From NCBI GenBank assembly GCA_038030265.1, contig CM075940.1, positions 30,108,940 through 30,172,939 of the forward strand: a stretch of DNA of 64,000 nucleotides. The letters are read 5' to 3'. Position 1 is the first letter of the stretch. Each line of letters starts with the position of its first letter. Position numbers and translations under genes: made by a program. This stretch comes from Corythucha ciliata (taxonomy: Eukaryota > Arthropoda > Insecta > Hemiptera > Tingidae). The notes beneath the pieces were generated by a model that saw only the letters and a list, made by a program, of their open reading frames with translations, was not told the DNA's origin and ran no database searches. Of the stretch, positions 24,374 through 36,732 are shown one piece after another.

Positions 24374-25585
24374 ATTGAGGGGGAGGAGTCAGTGGTTCCT
24401 GGCCGCACTGTGTGTTCATTCTCATTGTGATGGCAGGGACCTAGATAGGGGGGGTGGAGGCTAGATTCCCTCCCAGAGTCACAAGTTTTAATTCCTCTTT
24501 CATTTTTCCTGCCCCACTGAAATTTCATTACTGAATGGGGGTGTTTATTTGTTAAGTTTTTCAAAAGGTTCAGCGCTCAAGTGAAATGCATCTTTTTTTT
24601 TAAATTAAAAACGGGAAGAAAAGCCTAGAAGAAACAATCTCCGACCTCCTACCAACTCGCCCTACTCGCCCTATAAGATCTATTGTGGTATCCTCGCAGG
24701 TTGCCCTGCCAAAGGAAGACGCTATAGTTTCCAACCCGTCCTCCACCACCACTCCTTAACGAAGTTGAGGGTATTCCCCGTAGCCATCCTGGAGATGTCC
24801 TCCCCTTTCCACTCTCCTAATCGTCAGACTCCCTTGAAAACGTTCAAAAAATTCAACGCAGCGTGAGTCCTATAGGTAAACGGCTTATGCAGCCGGGTAA
24901 ACTTACTGTTTGCTCACAATGTTGGAAAAGTTCTACCGGAGTGGTGAAAATTGGCTGAAACCAAGGACCACGCGAAACATTCGTTTATGGACACTTCAAG
25001 GGGCACTGTGTCGGCCACACTGTTATGCCAAACAATTACCTTTGAGAAACGACCAAAATATGAAAAGGAGACGACCACGCCTCCCAGTTGGATTTGAGAG
25101 GTGATTTTGAAGATGGTTTGGTTAAAGTGACATCAACTCCAGTGGCACGGAAGGGAGGGGGGAGATCTTGGGTCCATAAATACGCCGCACATCGATGTTA
25201 CTGCTCTAAAGTACTATTTCCCATCGAAGCCATACACTCTTGAAAGCTTAAAAAGATAAGAAAATCCAAACAAAATCTCTAAATTTTCCAATCTTCAGCA
25301 GATCTCAGAAAAAAAGAAAATCAAGTCCTTTAAGGTGGGGAGGGGAACGTTTCAGGGAGCGGCTGATCACCGCATCTGATAAAACATTTCATGCTGATTC
25401 TAGCGGAAAATCATTAATTTTAAGATTAAGTCAATAACAACGCCGGTTGAAACGGCGTTTTAGTAGGTCAGGAACGAGAATAGCTTTCATTCGTGCCAAA
25501 TATAGCCGCCTCTTGATAATTTGACTTTGACGCGTAGAAGAACTATTTCGTCTCAAAAAGGGGAAAATATAAGGAAGATACAGCA
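24374..25585. other. Unassigned sequence
   Basis: No recognisable gene. It may contain the worn 5' part of the minus-strand LINE to the left, but I see no endonuclease motif. Confidence 0.3.
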
Positions 25586-25589
25586 CAGC

Positions 25590-25820
25590 AGAGTGGCCGA
25601 GGTAGCTAGGGCGTCGACTCTTATGTCCAGGTATCGTCTGCTGAGTGGGTTCGACTCCCACTACAGGTTGGATTATTTTGAGCAAAGGTCAAATTATGTG
25701 TAAAAAAGTTAACAAGTAAAGTGTGTGCTCTCTCGCCCTCGTCCACGACAACCGTAAAGGTAGTTGGACGTAAAGCTCCATTGGTTTACCAACGATTACT
25801 TTACTTACTTTACTTTATAA
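25590..25820 (+). mobile_element. tRNA-derived SINE (Leu/Ser-like head), single copy
   Basis: 25590-25672 resembles a class II tRNA: an A-box-like tggccgaggtagctaggg, then the B box in gtgggttcgactcccac, whose 5-bp T stem is perfect. The anticodon arm is weak and the acceptor ends do not pair, so it is not a working tRNA. The body continues to a tail of ttact/ttta repeats at about 25797-25817. A tRNA-like head plus a short-repeat tail is SINE structure. No clear target duplication. Confidence 0.6.
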
Positions 25821-25829
25821 TGTAGATAC

Positions 25830-27130
25830 GGATAACGCTTCCCTTTGTTGAAACTTCCTCGAGCTCGTCGCGCGCACTTTCGGCTGATCATCAGCCGATA
25901 GGGGGGGGGGGGAGATGGTCTTCAGAAGAAACAAAAAATAATAAAAAACAACTAAATTCCCGGTTGGTGCTTGATTTATTTATTTATTCATTTTATTTAT
26001 AATTATTTTTCTCTTCTGTGTTTGCGCAGTGCAGACTGTACATATAATGTAGCTGATGACCAGCATCACAGAAACTTGCGCGGGCTAATATTTTAATACG
26101 TTTCTCTACAGACCCAAAGACTGTTTTCCCCCAACTGAAGTGTGTCGGGGTATAGAAAGCAAAATGAGTCCAAACTGATAACGTATTCGCGCACTTTTGG
26201 AGGCTTCAATACAGTCTGAAGAATTTCAGATCGATGGCTTTCTCGTATGATTTGAAGCAAAATTGTTGAAATAATCATCCAAAAATTAAAGCCCCCCCCC
26301 CCTCAAAAAAAATGTAATGAGCCCATCGTTCTTCCTGTCACCTTATTGAGTCTTTTAAATTTAAGACTTTTAAATTATTTTCTCAATAGAGCGAATCGTC
26401 GTAATTCATTTACGACCTGAGCTACTGGTGTTTTGGTGAAAATAGGCTGAATTCGACCGAGAAATCTACAAAATATTACTGATGCGTATACCGTTGTACA
26501 CTAAAGATTCGATCCCTCTACGCGAATAAAAGAGGTGAGAAAGGGGCAACATGACGTTTTGCTCTATAAGTTTTGATCTCACACCATCACTTAATCCCCA
26601 TCAAGTATAGTTTTCGAGAGAGACCCTAAATACTAAATCTTTTCCCAACTCCAACATCCCCCTGCGCTATTAAGTGACTTCCGAAACCAAAACATGGCTC
26701 CATTTTGATTTTTTCAACATTTTCATAACAATTTTGCCTTTCAAGTTCTCGGTTTTACCCGAAATTTTTGGCAATATTATGCGTCAGTTACCACCGCACA
26801 AACAAATGCATGCATTGTAAACCACGCTGGAAAAAAATTAAGCTTTGAACAGCTCGTCATTGTACACGCTTTGTCAACTTTAATACAATGAGAGCTGATT
26901 GATGAACTAAAGGCTCATGCCACTTTATCAGCAAATTTGCATATTTACTGCTACACTGAGGTAATGTAACTAAAATTGTTAATAGATTGGTTTGGTGTTT
27001 ATAAACAAATAATTTCTGTGCTTGAACGTCAACATTTACTGCTTTACAATTAATCGGATGAGTAATGGGCCTGAGCTGTTGTTAAAGATTAAATTGTACT
27101 AATTAGCGAGAGTAAGGCTTATTGTTAACT
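25830..27130. other. Unassigned sequence
   Basis: AT-rich with G and C homopolymers (about 25902-25913 and 26291-26302). No gene, element end or array recognised. Confidence 0.35.
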
Positions 27131-27133
27131 TAC

Positions 27134-27173
27134 CTCTAGTGTCAGAGTCATGTGTCTGGGGAACGAGAGCCAT
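27134..27173 (-). CDS. Candidate first coding exon of the nuclear receptor gene
   Basis: Read on the minus strand, an ATG in good context (gccATGG) starts 13 codons, MALVPQTHDSDTR. They are followed by one base and a perfect donor, g|gtaagtt. This leaves phase 1. The zinc-finger exon at 5939 begins with the two bases needed to complete a codon (g+gc, Gly) and then reads VEEYNNRW in frame. The link is inferred from phase and strand only and would need a first intron of about 21 kb. The exon could equally start another gene. Confidence 0.35.
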
Positions 27174-27342
27174 GGCAAATAGATGCTTGGTGGTGTCGCC
27201 GTACTGTATTGATTGTACAGCAGGGGTAATCCCTCTGACCCGCTAGGAGTCAGTCAACCAACCAGCGAAGCCCTCCATCCTCCGGCATGAACACACTAGA
27301 TTTTTATCCCTTTAACGTTCGACCTCGCCCGACGACCCGCCC

Positions 27343-27350
27343 ACCACTAT
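27343..27350 (-). promoter_or_regulatory. Possible TATA box
   Basis: Minus-strand gtatatag lies about 170 nt upstream of the candidate start codon at 27173, within a GC-richer stretch. It is offered only because of that position. Confidence 0.2.
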
Positions 27351-30300
27351 ATACGTCTCACCCCCGTCCTTCTATGAATTAAACGCCTTAACATCGCCTT
27401 AAGGCTGACGCTCTTACTGCCTGCTATTATTCCACCCCGATCCGCCTCCCAGGCCCCATTGGCCCTTACAAATTAATCCCATTGGTCGCCCCCTGACTCA
27501 GTGATTCTTGGGCGTGGTCTCACCCTCGTTTCCCCCTCAACTGCTTCACCAAACCCAAATGGAATTTCGATCTGTACACAATGTTGCGCTCTCAAAGTTA
27601 ATTCCATTTCTTAATACTAATCCTTCTACTTTTACCCTTATTCATATAGTCTTCCAGACTCCGTGTTTTATGATTCTGAGATTAAGAATAAATTTAAATC
27701 CCCCTAAAAAAATATTCAACCGTTACTCTGTTCCTCTCATCCCACAAGTTTAGCAATATTTCAGCCTCCCAGCAACCAAGCCCCTATCAAAATTTGCTTC
27801 AAGACTTTTCTCACAGGATTCAGAGAACGTGATTTCTCCCTACCCCCACCCAACAAACCCCTTTCAAGGCCGCTTAAGCAATTAATTAACTCCCTTGGCT
27901 TCTCGTTTGAAAATCGAACGCCCCCCCCCCCCTCACTCACATCAATATTTCAATGTAGCGGACTTCTCCCAATCAAAAATAAAATTTCAATTGATGGAGA
28001 AATAACGTGTTTTCCTGACGACACGCCCATTCTCTTTTCTGATTTAATGAGGCATGTGAGTTGAGTTTGATTATGATTGATGCTGGGGTAGGGTGGGGAA
28101 TTTGATGGTTTCCCGACCAAAAACCTTTTTTTTATTATTCGAGCTCAAGATTGTTATGAAATTGTTATCGAAATCTTTACAAGTTCATCGTGTTAATAAA
28201 AATTCGTAAATAATATCCTCGTTTGTAAAATTGGTTCAATCAATTTAATTTTTTTAAAAGGGGCGGGGGTGGGGAATTTTGTCACAATGTGCTTATCAGG
28301 AGTAAATAACATTAACCGAACGAGTACTAAGAGAGACACAGTAGAATGGTTCAGGAGGGAGACAGACAAGAGTGTGTTATGTTTAATGAGGGCAATGCGA
28401 GGGATTCAAATCACGAACAATTGAGCCACACTTCGTTTACCACATTGGATTGAGTGAGCTTTTGACATTATTCCCCTGAGAGAGAGAGAGTGACTGAGTG
28501 TGATTGAATGGGGTAGGGGGAAGGGGGTGAGTGTGACAGAAGGGAGCGGGCGAGAAAGGAATTTCAGTCGCAACCTTTTCCAGTTACGTAAAACAATGCA
28601 AAGGCAATACGTTAGGCGGGAGCGGGGGGGGGGGGTTTAAATCGATTCCATAAAATGGATGAAATGATCCGGGATGACATTTTTCAACAAAAATTCGTCG
28701 GCGATCAAGTAACAGGTAGAGAGGGAAATGGGATTGGTTTGAATACACGCAAAAAAAAAAAAAATAAATAAACGGTAGTTAGTAAGCACGGATGACTTTT
28801 CCGTGCATTAGGCCAGAAAACATTCGGTTATTCAAACCACACACAAAAAAAAATTCAATTAACTCAAGCTTAATCTCTGTAAACAATTAAATTCATTCAT
28901 TCCTTCATTCATTTCGTTTCCCGTTCCTCGGACAACAAAAACGTTATTTATTCGACCGAAAAATGCTCAACCTTTCATCAAACAAATCGCGGAGAAACGT
29001 ACAAGAGAAGTCAAACGGTTGTTCTTGACGCAAAGATGGGCTAAAGGAGAGTGACATGTGGCCATTATTTAATAGATTTATGTCAGATTGAATAAAGAGG
29101 AGGGGCAGGTACGGATGGGCTGTAAGGGACAGGCAACGTCACCGCCAGGCCTTTTCCGCCCTCATCTCCTCAACCATTCCACACAGCGACTGCTTCCTTC
29201 CATTCGCAGACCTTATTAACTCTTTTCCATCACGCGACCTGTTGACTATCATTCATATTAAGGACCATTCAAGGGTGAAATAGGTGCATGCCCTAAAAGG
29301 TATAAGGTGGGGACACTAACAAAATAAAGGGGCGGAATAATTAAAACGGAGCTAACGCAAACATTGAGCCTTTTGTGTGTTTTTGTGACGTTTTGACACG
29401 TTATAATGTTCTCTTATGCACTGACTGAGACAAATTTTAAAAATTCTGAAGAAATATACAAGACATAAGAAAATACAAATAAATTCGAAATGAATCCCGT
29501 AGCTAAATGAAGAATTTAATTCGTATTGATTCAGAAAATTTCCTAATTGGTTCGCTGTTTGAAAGAAAAGGGCGAGGAGAGGCTGTAAAGAGAGGGAGGA
29601 AAGGTCTCTTTGAGGAAGCGAACCTCGTTATTTTTGGTAGGTCGCATAGTGAGCCCTCCTCGGGTTGCTATGGGGACTTATTCTCTCTCTCTCCTGAAAT
29701 TCACTCGTCTATTCCCCCTCACCTTGTCACTCTTTTGCTTTATATCTCTATTCTCTCGCCCTTGTGTTTCCCGTGGAATCAGCTTCACCTAATCTTCTTC
29801 ACTTTACCCTTATTACTAAGCAAAAGAGGAAGAAAAAAACGAAAGAAGGGTGGGAAAAATGTGTTTTGCCACTAATTTATTTAAGAAAGGTGAGCAATTA
29901 ATTGACAATTTCAAGACGGAAGCATTCTCGGCTCATCACTTTGCCATGTCAAGAACAAACAAAAGACTGTAAAGTGTCTAAATCTTTTCAACGACTAAAT
30001 ATTTAGCCATTTAGCGTCAAGCGTTCCCTCATCCGTGAATAAAACATCGACGAAAAGAGAATTCAAATGATAGGGGAAGCCCGCACGACACGGAGTGTCG
30101 TGCAGGAAAATGCATAATTTCGCCGTTCTCTTCTGCCATCCCAAGGACGGAGAATTATAACATTGTCTTTGTTTGTTACTAACAGACACAGAATTTATTT
30201 ATCCTATCATTATAAACGATATTTAACGACACAGAGGTTGCAGTAAAACGTTCGGCAATAAACGTACTCGTTACTTCAGCCAGTAAAGCCGTAATGAGAC

Positions 30301-32371
30301 CGCTTTTTAGGAGATTAATTTCATACTATCATTTTTATGAGATTTGGGACGAGGGAAGGTTTGACCCTTGTCGAACAATAACGATGAAATTGTTGAAGCT
30401 ATTGAACGACGATAAAGTGAGAGAAGTCACTGAAATAAACGATTACAGTGTTATGCTACGTAAATAAAATGCTTCTCTTTTAAAAAATAAAAATGTACTA
30501 CAAGCGTGGCACGGAATGGTCTAATTTTAAACCCTTCCATTCCATTTATGGATCCAGCCGTAAGACACCAAGCAACGCATACCATCAGGTTCGTGGCAAT
30601 CTATGTGCAGTTTGCCGGAACACGAGACGTAGTTTTTGGCCGTAGGAAAAGTTGTTCATAGGGCATAAAGCCCAGATGTCGGAGGATTTGACTTAACAGT
30701 CCTCACTAAGTGAGTCAATATCTTTATTATCACCTTTAGATAGTCGTTAATATTTTGTTTTTTCGGGTAGAAGCTCAACACTATGTTATTCTCACTATGA
30801 AAGAAATAACAAAAGATCTGTCGCAGTTATGCAGCAGTAAATAATTTTCAAAAAGGGCGTTTTACCCGTTCGAGTATTAAGATTTAGCCGTGTAAATTTA
30901 ACTGGTCATTGATTCAAGATTAATTAATTCGAAAAGCACTCACAGTGTTTATACTGTTCCGTTAATGCAATCATTGTGCGACCGGCACAATGCGTTTCAC
31001 TTCATCCGTGTATGAATTTATCTATAAGCGGATAATCGTTTGTTTGTTGAATCAAGGGAGCGAAAATAGAGTATTGTTTACGTAAACGACGCTTAAACAA
31101 ATGGTTTTGATTTTTTTATTTAATGGTTTCGTGACGCTTGTGTGGACATGTCAGGTCTTTCAATTTCCAAGAAAAGGAACTTATCAAACGCTTGAAATTG
31201 TGAATTAACGATCAATGGATTCGAATAATATTTGCACGATGCGAACTGTTCTCTAAAACTAAGTCATCAAATCAAAACAGCATGTTATGGGAAACGGGTA
31301 ATTTATTTGTAACGAGAATTCACTTAAAAGAATATCCGTGGAAAGGGTGGGTGGTAAAGGGAGGAACTGCTTTAGTGCTTTGTGAAGGCAAGCGTATCGA
31401 TTGGCCTCCGGAGGTTATATGAACAGTAGCAAGTTAATCCCGAACTCAAGCTCTGGCCGCAGATGGCTGCTATATCCCTCCCAACTGTTCATTTTCACCT
31501 CCTTGCTGGCGTCTTTTATTTTCAAATAACGTTTACTTCTCAACTTGAAATTTATCTGATTGATTGATCTTTGAAATGGGGCTTTTGGAAATATGAATTT
31601 ACCTATCAATCGCAGTCGGTTCTTTTTTTCATCAAACATTCTCTTTAATAGGGGCATTATCAAGTTCCCAGTGATTGCATTACTATTCAAAAAATTTACC
31701 AAGATTTGCAAATTCCCCCTGAACACTCTTCTATCCAAAAAGAAATTTTACAAGGAAGAACGCATTGAAGTGCTTTGCTGAATGATAAATCAGTCTCACG
31801 TAGTACGCAGAGGGTCATCCGTGTTAAGGGTCCTGAAAATAAGAGGAAGTGTCGAGAGAGAGATTGGAAGGTGAAAGGGTTAGGGGTTGAGTAGTTGATT
31901 GTGTGAGAAGGGTGACGAGGAAAGAGGTGATTAGATTGAGGACGTGACGGTCCCCTCGAATCGTGTTAGCGCATGCACCTTTTCTGCGTTAAACCAAATC
32001 TCTGAGAAATAAATTATATAAAAAAGGAAATTCCTGCGTTAACTGTTTTTTGATTGAAACCATTGAACATTTTGTTTAGTATAAAAGTTTAAGGATTTTT
32101 CTCATTACAACTGAATAATTGTTTCTCTATGAAGCAGTGTTCAATTAGGGAGGTAAGGGAATTTCTAGAAGTGCAGGAGGACTATCAATGAATAAGGCAA
32201 GGTTATCTCCCTCAAAAAGCACCAAAATAGGGGTTTTTTTTTTTTAATCACCAAAATCACCCTTTTTTGTGACTTTTTCCCCCGTTCCTTCAAACAACAA
32301 CTTTGATCAACTGAAATAGCTTAGAGTCTTTATCCAGCCAGTTGCTGCCAGCCTAAAGAAGCTGACATCCC
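27351..32371. other. Long stretch with no recognised gene
   Basis: Five kilobases of AT-rich DNA with purine runs (for example 28480-28560), G and A homopolymers and short open frames without domains. There are no minisatellite arrays and few clear element ends, unlike the rest of the window. If the first-exon proposal at 27134 is right, this is the receptor gene's upstream region. Confidence 0.4.
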
Positions 32372-32384
32372 ACACAATCATGCC
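32372..32384. repeat. Target-site duplication of the Jockey LINE (left copy)
   Basis: acacaatcatgcc, identical to 36720-36732. The poly(T) tract (poly(A) of the element) begins directly after it at 32385. Confidence 0.95.
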
Positions 32385-32704
32385 TTTTTTTTTTTTTTGA
32401 TAAACTTTATTGTCAATGTTGACATTACAGTTATGTGTATCAGTAATTTAAAATTAATTTACATGATACATGCCCTAGGTGCAGCCCATTGGCTGTCCTA
32501 CATCAGTACATACTATGAGTAGGTTAACATAAATATATATTTAAATAGCGTTAGTTTGTAAGTACTTAAAGTTGGATTTTATAACAAAGTGAACACGTGA
32601 GATAGATAATTATGTAAGTAGATAACAATAGATAGGGTTAAATAAATAGGATTTGACAACAAAATTAACATTATGTAGGCGGGATAGTAATAGATGGAGA
32701 TGGA

Positions 32705-35405
32705 TTAATCGATCAGCTGATCCTGTGGCCTTTTCCTCTTAAGCCGTCTTCTTTCTGGTGGTGGAGGTGGGTTCTGTGGGATGCTAGCAATCAGCGAGTT
32801 TTCATGTTCTGCCATTTTTGTGTTTAGTCTCCTGCATGAGTTCTGGATCACTTCCTGTACGGTGGGTATACCCAGGTCATTGTGCAGGGTTGAGTTGCGA
32901 ATGTACCAGGGAGCTCCAGTTATGATACGTAAAACTCGATTTTGTGTCACCTGTATTTTCTTTATATGGCTTGCAGCAGCGGATCCCCATAGTCCACATG
33001 AGTACTCCCAGATTGGCCGGATTATGGATAGGTAGAGCAGCCGCTTTGTAGATAAGCTTAATGGGGAACGATCAAGTAGGAGGGGCTTGAGTTGGTGAAT
33101 TCTCTGTCTTATTTTGTTGATCAGATATTTTATGTGGGTTTCCCAGGTCAGCGTCTTGTCCAAGAAGACACCCAGGTAGCGAACCTTCGTGTCCTGTGGT
33201 ATTGGATTGTTGTTGATGTGGAGGATACCCTGAAAGTTGGTTCTTCGCTTGGTGAATGGGATCACGATAGACTTCGAGGAGTTCATTTTCACTCTCCACT
33301 TTGAGCACCAGTTGCTGGTTGTATTAAGTGTGGATTGGGTTTTGATGGCTGCTTCCTCAAAGGAGTCGTCCACTTGAAGGATAGCCACATCATCTGCAAA
33401 TTGTGCGAGTGTTGCGCTTTCCGATTGAGGTAGGTCATTTGCATATATAAGGTATAGGAATGGTGCAAGGACGCTCCCCTGGGCAACTCCTGCTAGTATT
33501 GGCTTGGAGGAGGATGCAGCGTTCTTGTATCTCACTGAGAAAGTCCTTCCTGCTAGGTACGATTGGACAAGTCTGTAGTACTTGTCTGGTAGGTGGGGTT
33601 TGATTTTATAGAGGAGGCTTTCATGCACTACCTTATCAAAACATTTCTCCGTGTCAAGGAAAACACCCAAGCAAACCTTCTTTGATTCAAAAGTTTCCAG
33701 GATCTGGTCTATTACTCGGTGTAGCTGCATGGGGCAGGAGTGGGTCGGTCTAAAGCCGAACTGTGTGTCTGGAATTAGCGCATTTAGGTGTTCGAGGAGT
33801 TTAGGTAGCAGACGTCTCTCGAATAGCTTAGAAAAGATGGGTAAGAGGCTGATTGGCCGATAGCTGTGAGGGTCGTTGCTTCTCTTGTTGGGTTTTTTAA
33901 TCATAACTACCACGGCATGTTTCCATTTCCTTGGTATGTGGGTCGTTCTCAGCATAGCGTTGAAAATTTGTGTCAATAGGACAATACCTTTCCGTGGTAG
34001 GTTTTTTATTAGTTGAGGGGTAATGAGGTCGGCACCAGGAGATTTTTTACTAGCGGTTCTGTTTATTACGTTTCTGACGTCACCAGGACTGAAGAAACTA
34101 GAGAATTTACTGAGTTCCAGGGGTTCTCCGAGCTTTTGTTGTATCTGTTCTGAAAATAACAAATCATCGTCTGGGTTTGGCGAGAATTGTTTGGTAAGAA
34201 TTGTTGAGAAGATGTCGACTTTCGCCTGTGCTGTTGTATGCCATTGACCAGCATACTTTAGAGGTGGTATGTCGCTGCGCTCTTTTGTTATGCTCTTCGT
34301 TTTAAGCCATAGAGAGTTGTCTTGGGTGTTTAAAGTTTTTAACTTGTTCATTTCTGCCTTGTCTGTTTCTTCTTTTTTTGCTAGTCTAAGTATTTTTGTT
34401 GCATTGTTGTATCTGTTTTTGTCTTGTGGATTTTTAGTCAACTCCCATTGTCTTCTTGCTGCTCGCTTGTTGTTTAGTAGATCCATAATTACTGGCGAAA
34501 TGAAATTGTTATTATTGTTGTGGATTGATATTATTTTTGGCGATGAAGCTGCTTCTGCTGCAATGTGAATTATATTTGTTAGAGTGGATGCAGCTACGTC
34601 TATGTCAGATGGAGACTTCAAAGGTATCTGTAGGTTCACCAGGTCTTGTATCGTAGCTTTGTATCTTTCCCAATCAACTGGGTAATTTACAAGTGAACGA
34701 TGGTTGTGCATGTAGGTGCCTTGCAACTGGATTTCTATTAGCACGGGAAAGTGGTCAGAGCTCATTTCGTGTAGGACTTGTGTACCTGTTATGAGATGAT
34801 ATGCTCGTTTGCAAATGAAAAAGTCCAGAATATCTGGTGAAAGACCACTATCAGGGTAGTGAGTTGGCTCGTGTGGTGATATTACTTCTAAGGCATGCTG
34901 TATGGTAACGTCGTGAAGGAGCCTGCCTCTCGGGTTTGTTGTTTGGCAACCAAATCGAGGATGTTTTGCGTTGAAGTCCCCCCCTAGTATGAAGCAGTTT
35001 TGCAGTTCATGAATCAGAGATAGAAAGTCGCCCATTTGAACTCGATTCTCCGGAGCGGAGTAGAAGGAACAAATTCTCAAGTTAGGTATGTTGGGCGTAT
35101 GTAGTGTGATTTGGCAAGCTTGCATTTCGTTTTCCACTATTGGTGGAAGTTCGTCGTGTCCAAGGTGGTTTCTGATTAGAAACGCAGATCCTCCCTTTCG
35201 CCTACCGCTAGGATGGTCAGATCGATATGTTCTATAACCTGGGATGAAGAACGTTATGTGAGGTGCAAGTTTGGTTTCGGATAGAAGAATCATATCGATA
35301 TTGTAATGTTGTAGGTAGGTACAGAGTTAGTTCGTGGATTTTGTTTCCAATTTCGCAGCAGTTCCAAGTGCTGATTCGCAAGTTGTTAATAGTATGTACA
35401 GCCAT
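32705..35405 (-). CDS. LINE ORF2: AP-like endonuclease and reverse transcriptase (frameshifted near start)
   Basis: This protein nicks genomic DNA and copies the element's RNA at the cut. The 862-codon frame (35293-32705) shows endonuclease motifs MILLSETKL, LGGDFNAKHPRFGC and SDHFPVLIEI. RT motifs follow: GFRPTHSC, LDTEKCFDKV, GVAQGSVLAPFLY and the catalytic FADD in QFADDVAIL. There is no RNase H domain, which fits Jockey. The true start is probably the ATG at 35405, in another frame, with NNLRISTWNC (the usual first endonuclease motif). The two parts are separated by an apparent tandem duplication of gtag at 35311-35318, so this copy probably cannot make full ORF2. Confidence 0.95.
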
Positions 35406-35406
35406 T

Positions 35407-36476
35407 TTATATTTTAAGTAGTTTGGGAAGGATTTGGGCGAACATTTCGATTAATGGCGTGAGTGTGGCGAGTAATTTATCAATTTTGTGGTACAGCTGC
35501 TCAGGCGAGAAGGGTGAAGGGGCGGTTGCACTGGCATACGTTTTGTTACCGGGTAGAGGGGGATACTCAACACTTTGAGAAGTATCGTTTGAAATGCGAT
35601 TAGAGTACAGGTTTGTAGGTGGAGGATTTTGGAGTTTGGACTTGTCAATTGTCCACTTGGTCCCCTTCGGAGATTTTGCATTACTTTGTGGACTGGACAC
35701 CCTTTGTAGTTTGCCGTGTGCTGACCTTTACAGTTTACGCAGATAGGGGGAGTACTTGTAGGTTTGGTGCATTGATCTGATGAATGATTGGAATCGCACT
35801 TTACGCATTTTGGTAGGTTTTTGCAATAGTTTTTCGAGTGGCCATAGGCTTGGCATCTCAAACATTGGACCACAGATCTCCTTGGTTTGGGAGGTTCGAC
35901 TTTCACTTTACAGTAGAATAGGTCGGTAAGGGAATATATTTTCGGATTATCCCTGTTGGGTGCCAAGTCGAGAAAGAATAGCGGGAGTGGGGATTTCTTG
36001 ACTGGATGGTGTACAGGAATCATTTGAACAGGGTTGAATCCCTTTTCTTTTAATTCTTTTAGCATTGATTCAATATCGCACGTTGGGTGAAGCCCTCTCA
36101 GCACCACTTGGAAGTTGAGTCCAGTTTTTAGCTGGAACGTGTGGTATTGTGCGTCTGTTGTCTGTAAATAGGCTATCACCTTTCGGTAATCTTCGACCTC
36201 TTCGAAGTTGAGTTTCAACTTGTTTTCGATAGTAATATGTTTGAACTTGCCGTTGCATAATATTTTAATCTGTGGTATCAATGCATTTATGTCCTTTAGA
36301 TTGTTAATAAAAATAGGCGGTGGTCTCGGCGGAGTCTCAGTGGCTTGGTTTTGTCTTTCGGTGGTTAGGTTTTGTGTTTCCATATTTTCTAGAGGTGCGA
36401 ACCGATTGGAAGTAAAGAATGGAGAGCCATTATTTACCTTTTGCTTCTTAGCAGCGGACGGTTCATTCCCAACCAT
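35407..36476 (-). CDS. LINE ORF1: nucleic-acid-binding Gag-like protein (frameshifted)
   Basis: This is a Jockey-type ORF1, an RNA-binding protein that packages the transcript. From the ATG at 36476 it runs through an RRM-like central part to three zinc knuckles (CLRCQAYGHSKNYC, CVKCDSNHSSDQC and CVNCKGQHTANYKGC). Near 35690 the frame is lost: the 341-codon frame runs on to 35451 with no family character. A second frame (35700-35407, KTYASATAPSPFSPEQ, ending LLKI) looks like the real C-terminus because it ends one base before the ORF2 start. The frameshift could be a mutation or a sequencing error. Confidence 0.9.
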
Positions 36477-36576
36477 CTCTGAAGAGGTTTGTTGTTGTTT
36501 GTTGAGTTGGTTTAGTTGAGTTATTACAATAGTTTAGTGTCCTTAGACTTATGTTGAACTTATTTGCACACGCAGG

Positions 36577-36620
<44 letters not shown>
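36577..36620. repeat. (TAA)n microsatellite in the LINE leader
   Basis: About fourteen uninterrupted ata/taa repeats. They produce a spurious poly-Tyr frame on the minus strand. Confidence 0.95.
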
Positions 36621-36623
<3 letters not shown>

Positions 36624-36719
36624 TGAATAATAACAATAACAATAACAGTAAATAAATAAATACGCGGGAGGCGAGAAGGAACGAAGTGCACTCTCTCACT
36701 CTCGATAGCGGACTCTCTG

Positions 36720-36732
36720 ACACAATCATGCC
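36720..36732. repeat. Target-site duplication of the Jockey LINE (right copy)
   Basis: acacaatcatgcc, identical to 32372-32384. Confidence 0.95.

Larger units (their letters stand above)
32385..36719 (-). mobile_element. Full-length Jockey-clade LINE
   Basis: A non-LTR retrotransposon of 4335 bp on the minus strand, bounded by a perfect 13-bp target duplication. The 3' end has a 14-base A tail (32398-32385) preceded by aataaag. The 5' end starts tcagagagtccgct and the leader contains a (TAA)n-type microsatellite at about 36577-36620. ORF1 and ORF2 lie in the expected order with one base between the ORF1 stop (35407-35409) and the ORF2 start (35405). Perfect flanks and an intact tail mean a young insertion. 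A frameshift near 35690 and a 4-bp duplication near 35311-35318 break the two frames. Confidence 0.95.

Noticed and set aside
34269..34568. Plus-strand frames within the LINE
   Set aside because: Shadows of the minus-strand ORF2.
36463..36729. Poly-Tyr/Leu protein frame
   Set aside because: Translation of the (TAA)n microsatellite in the LINE leader.
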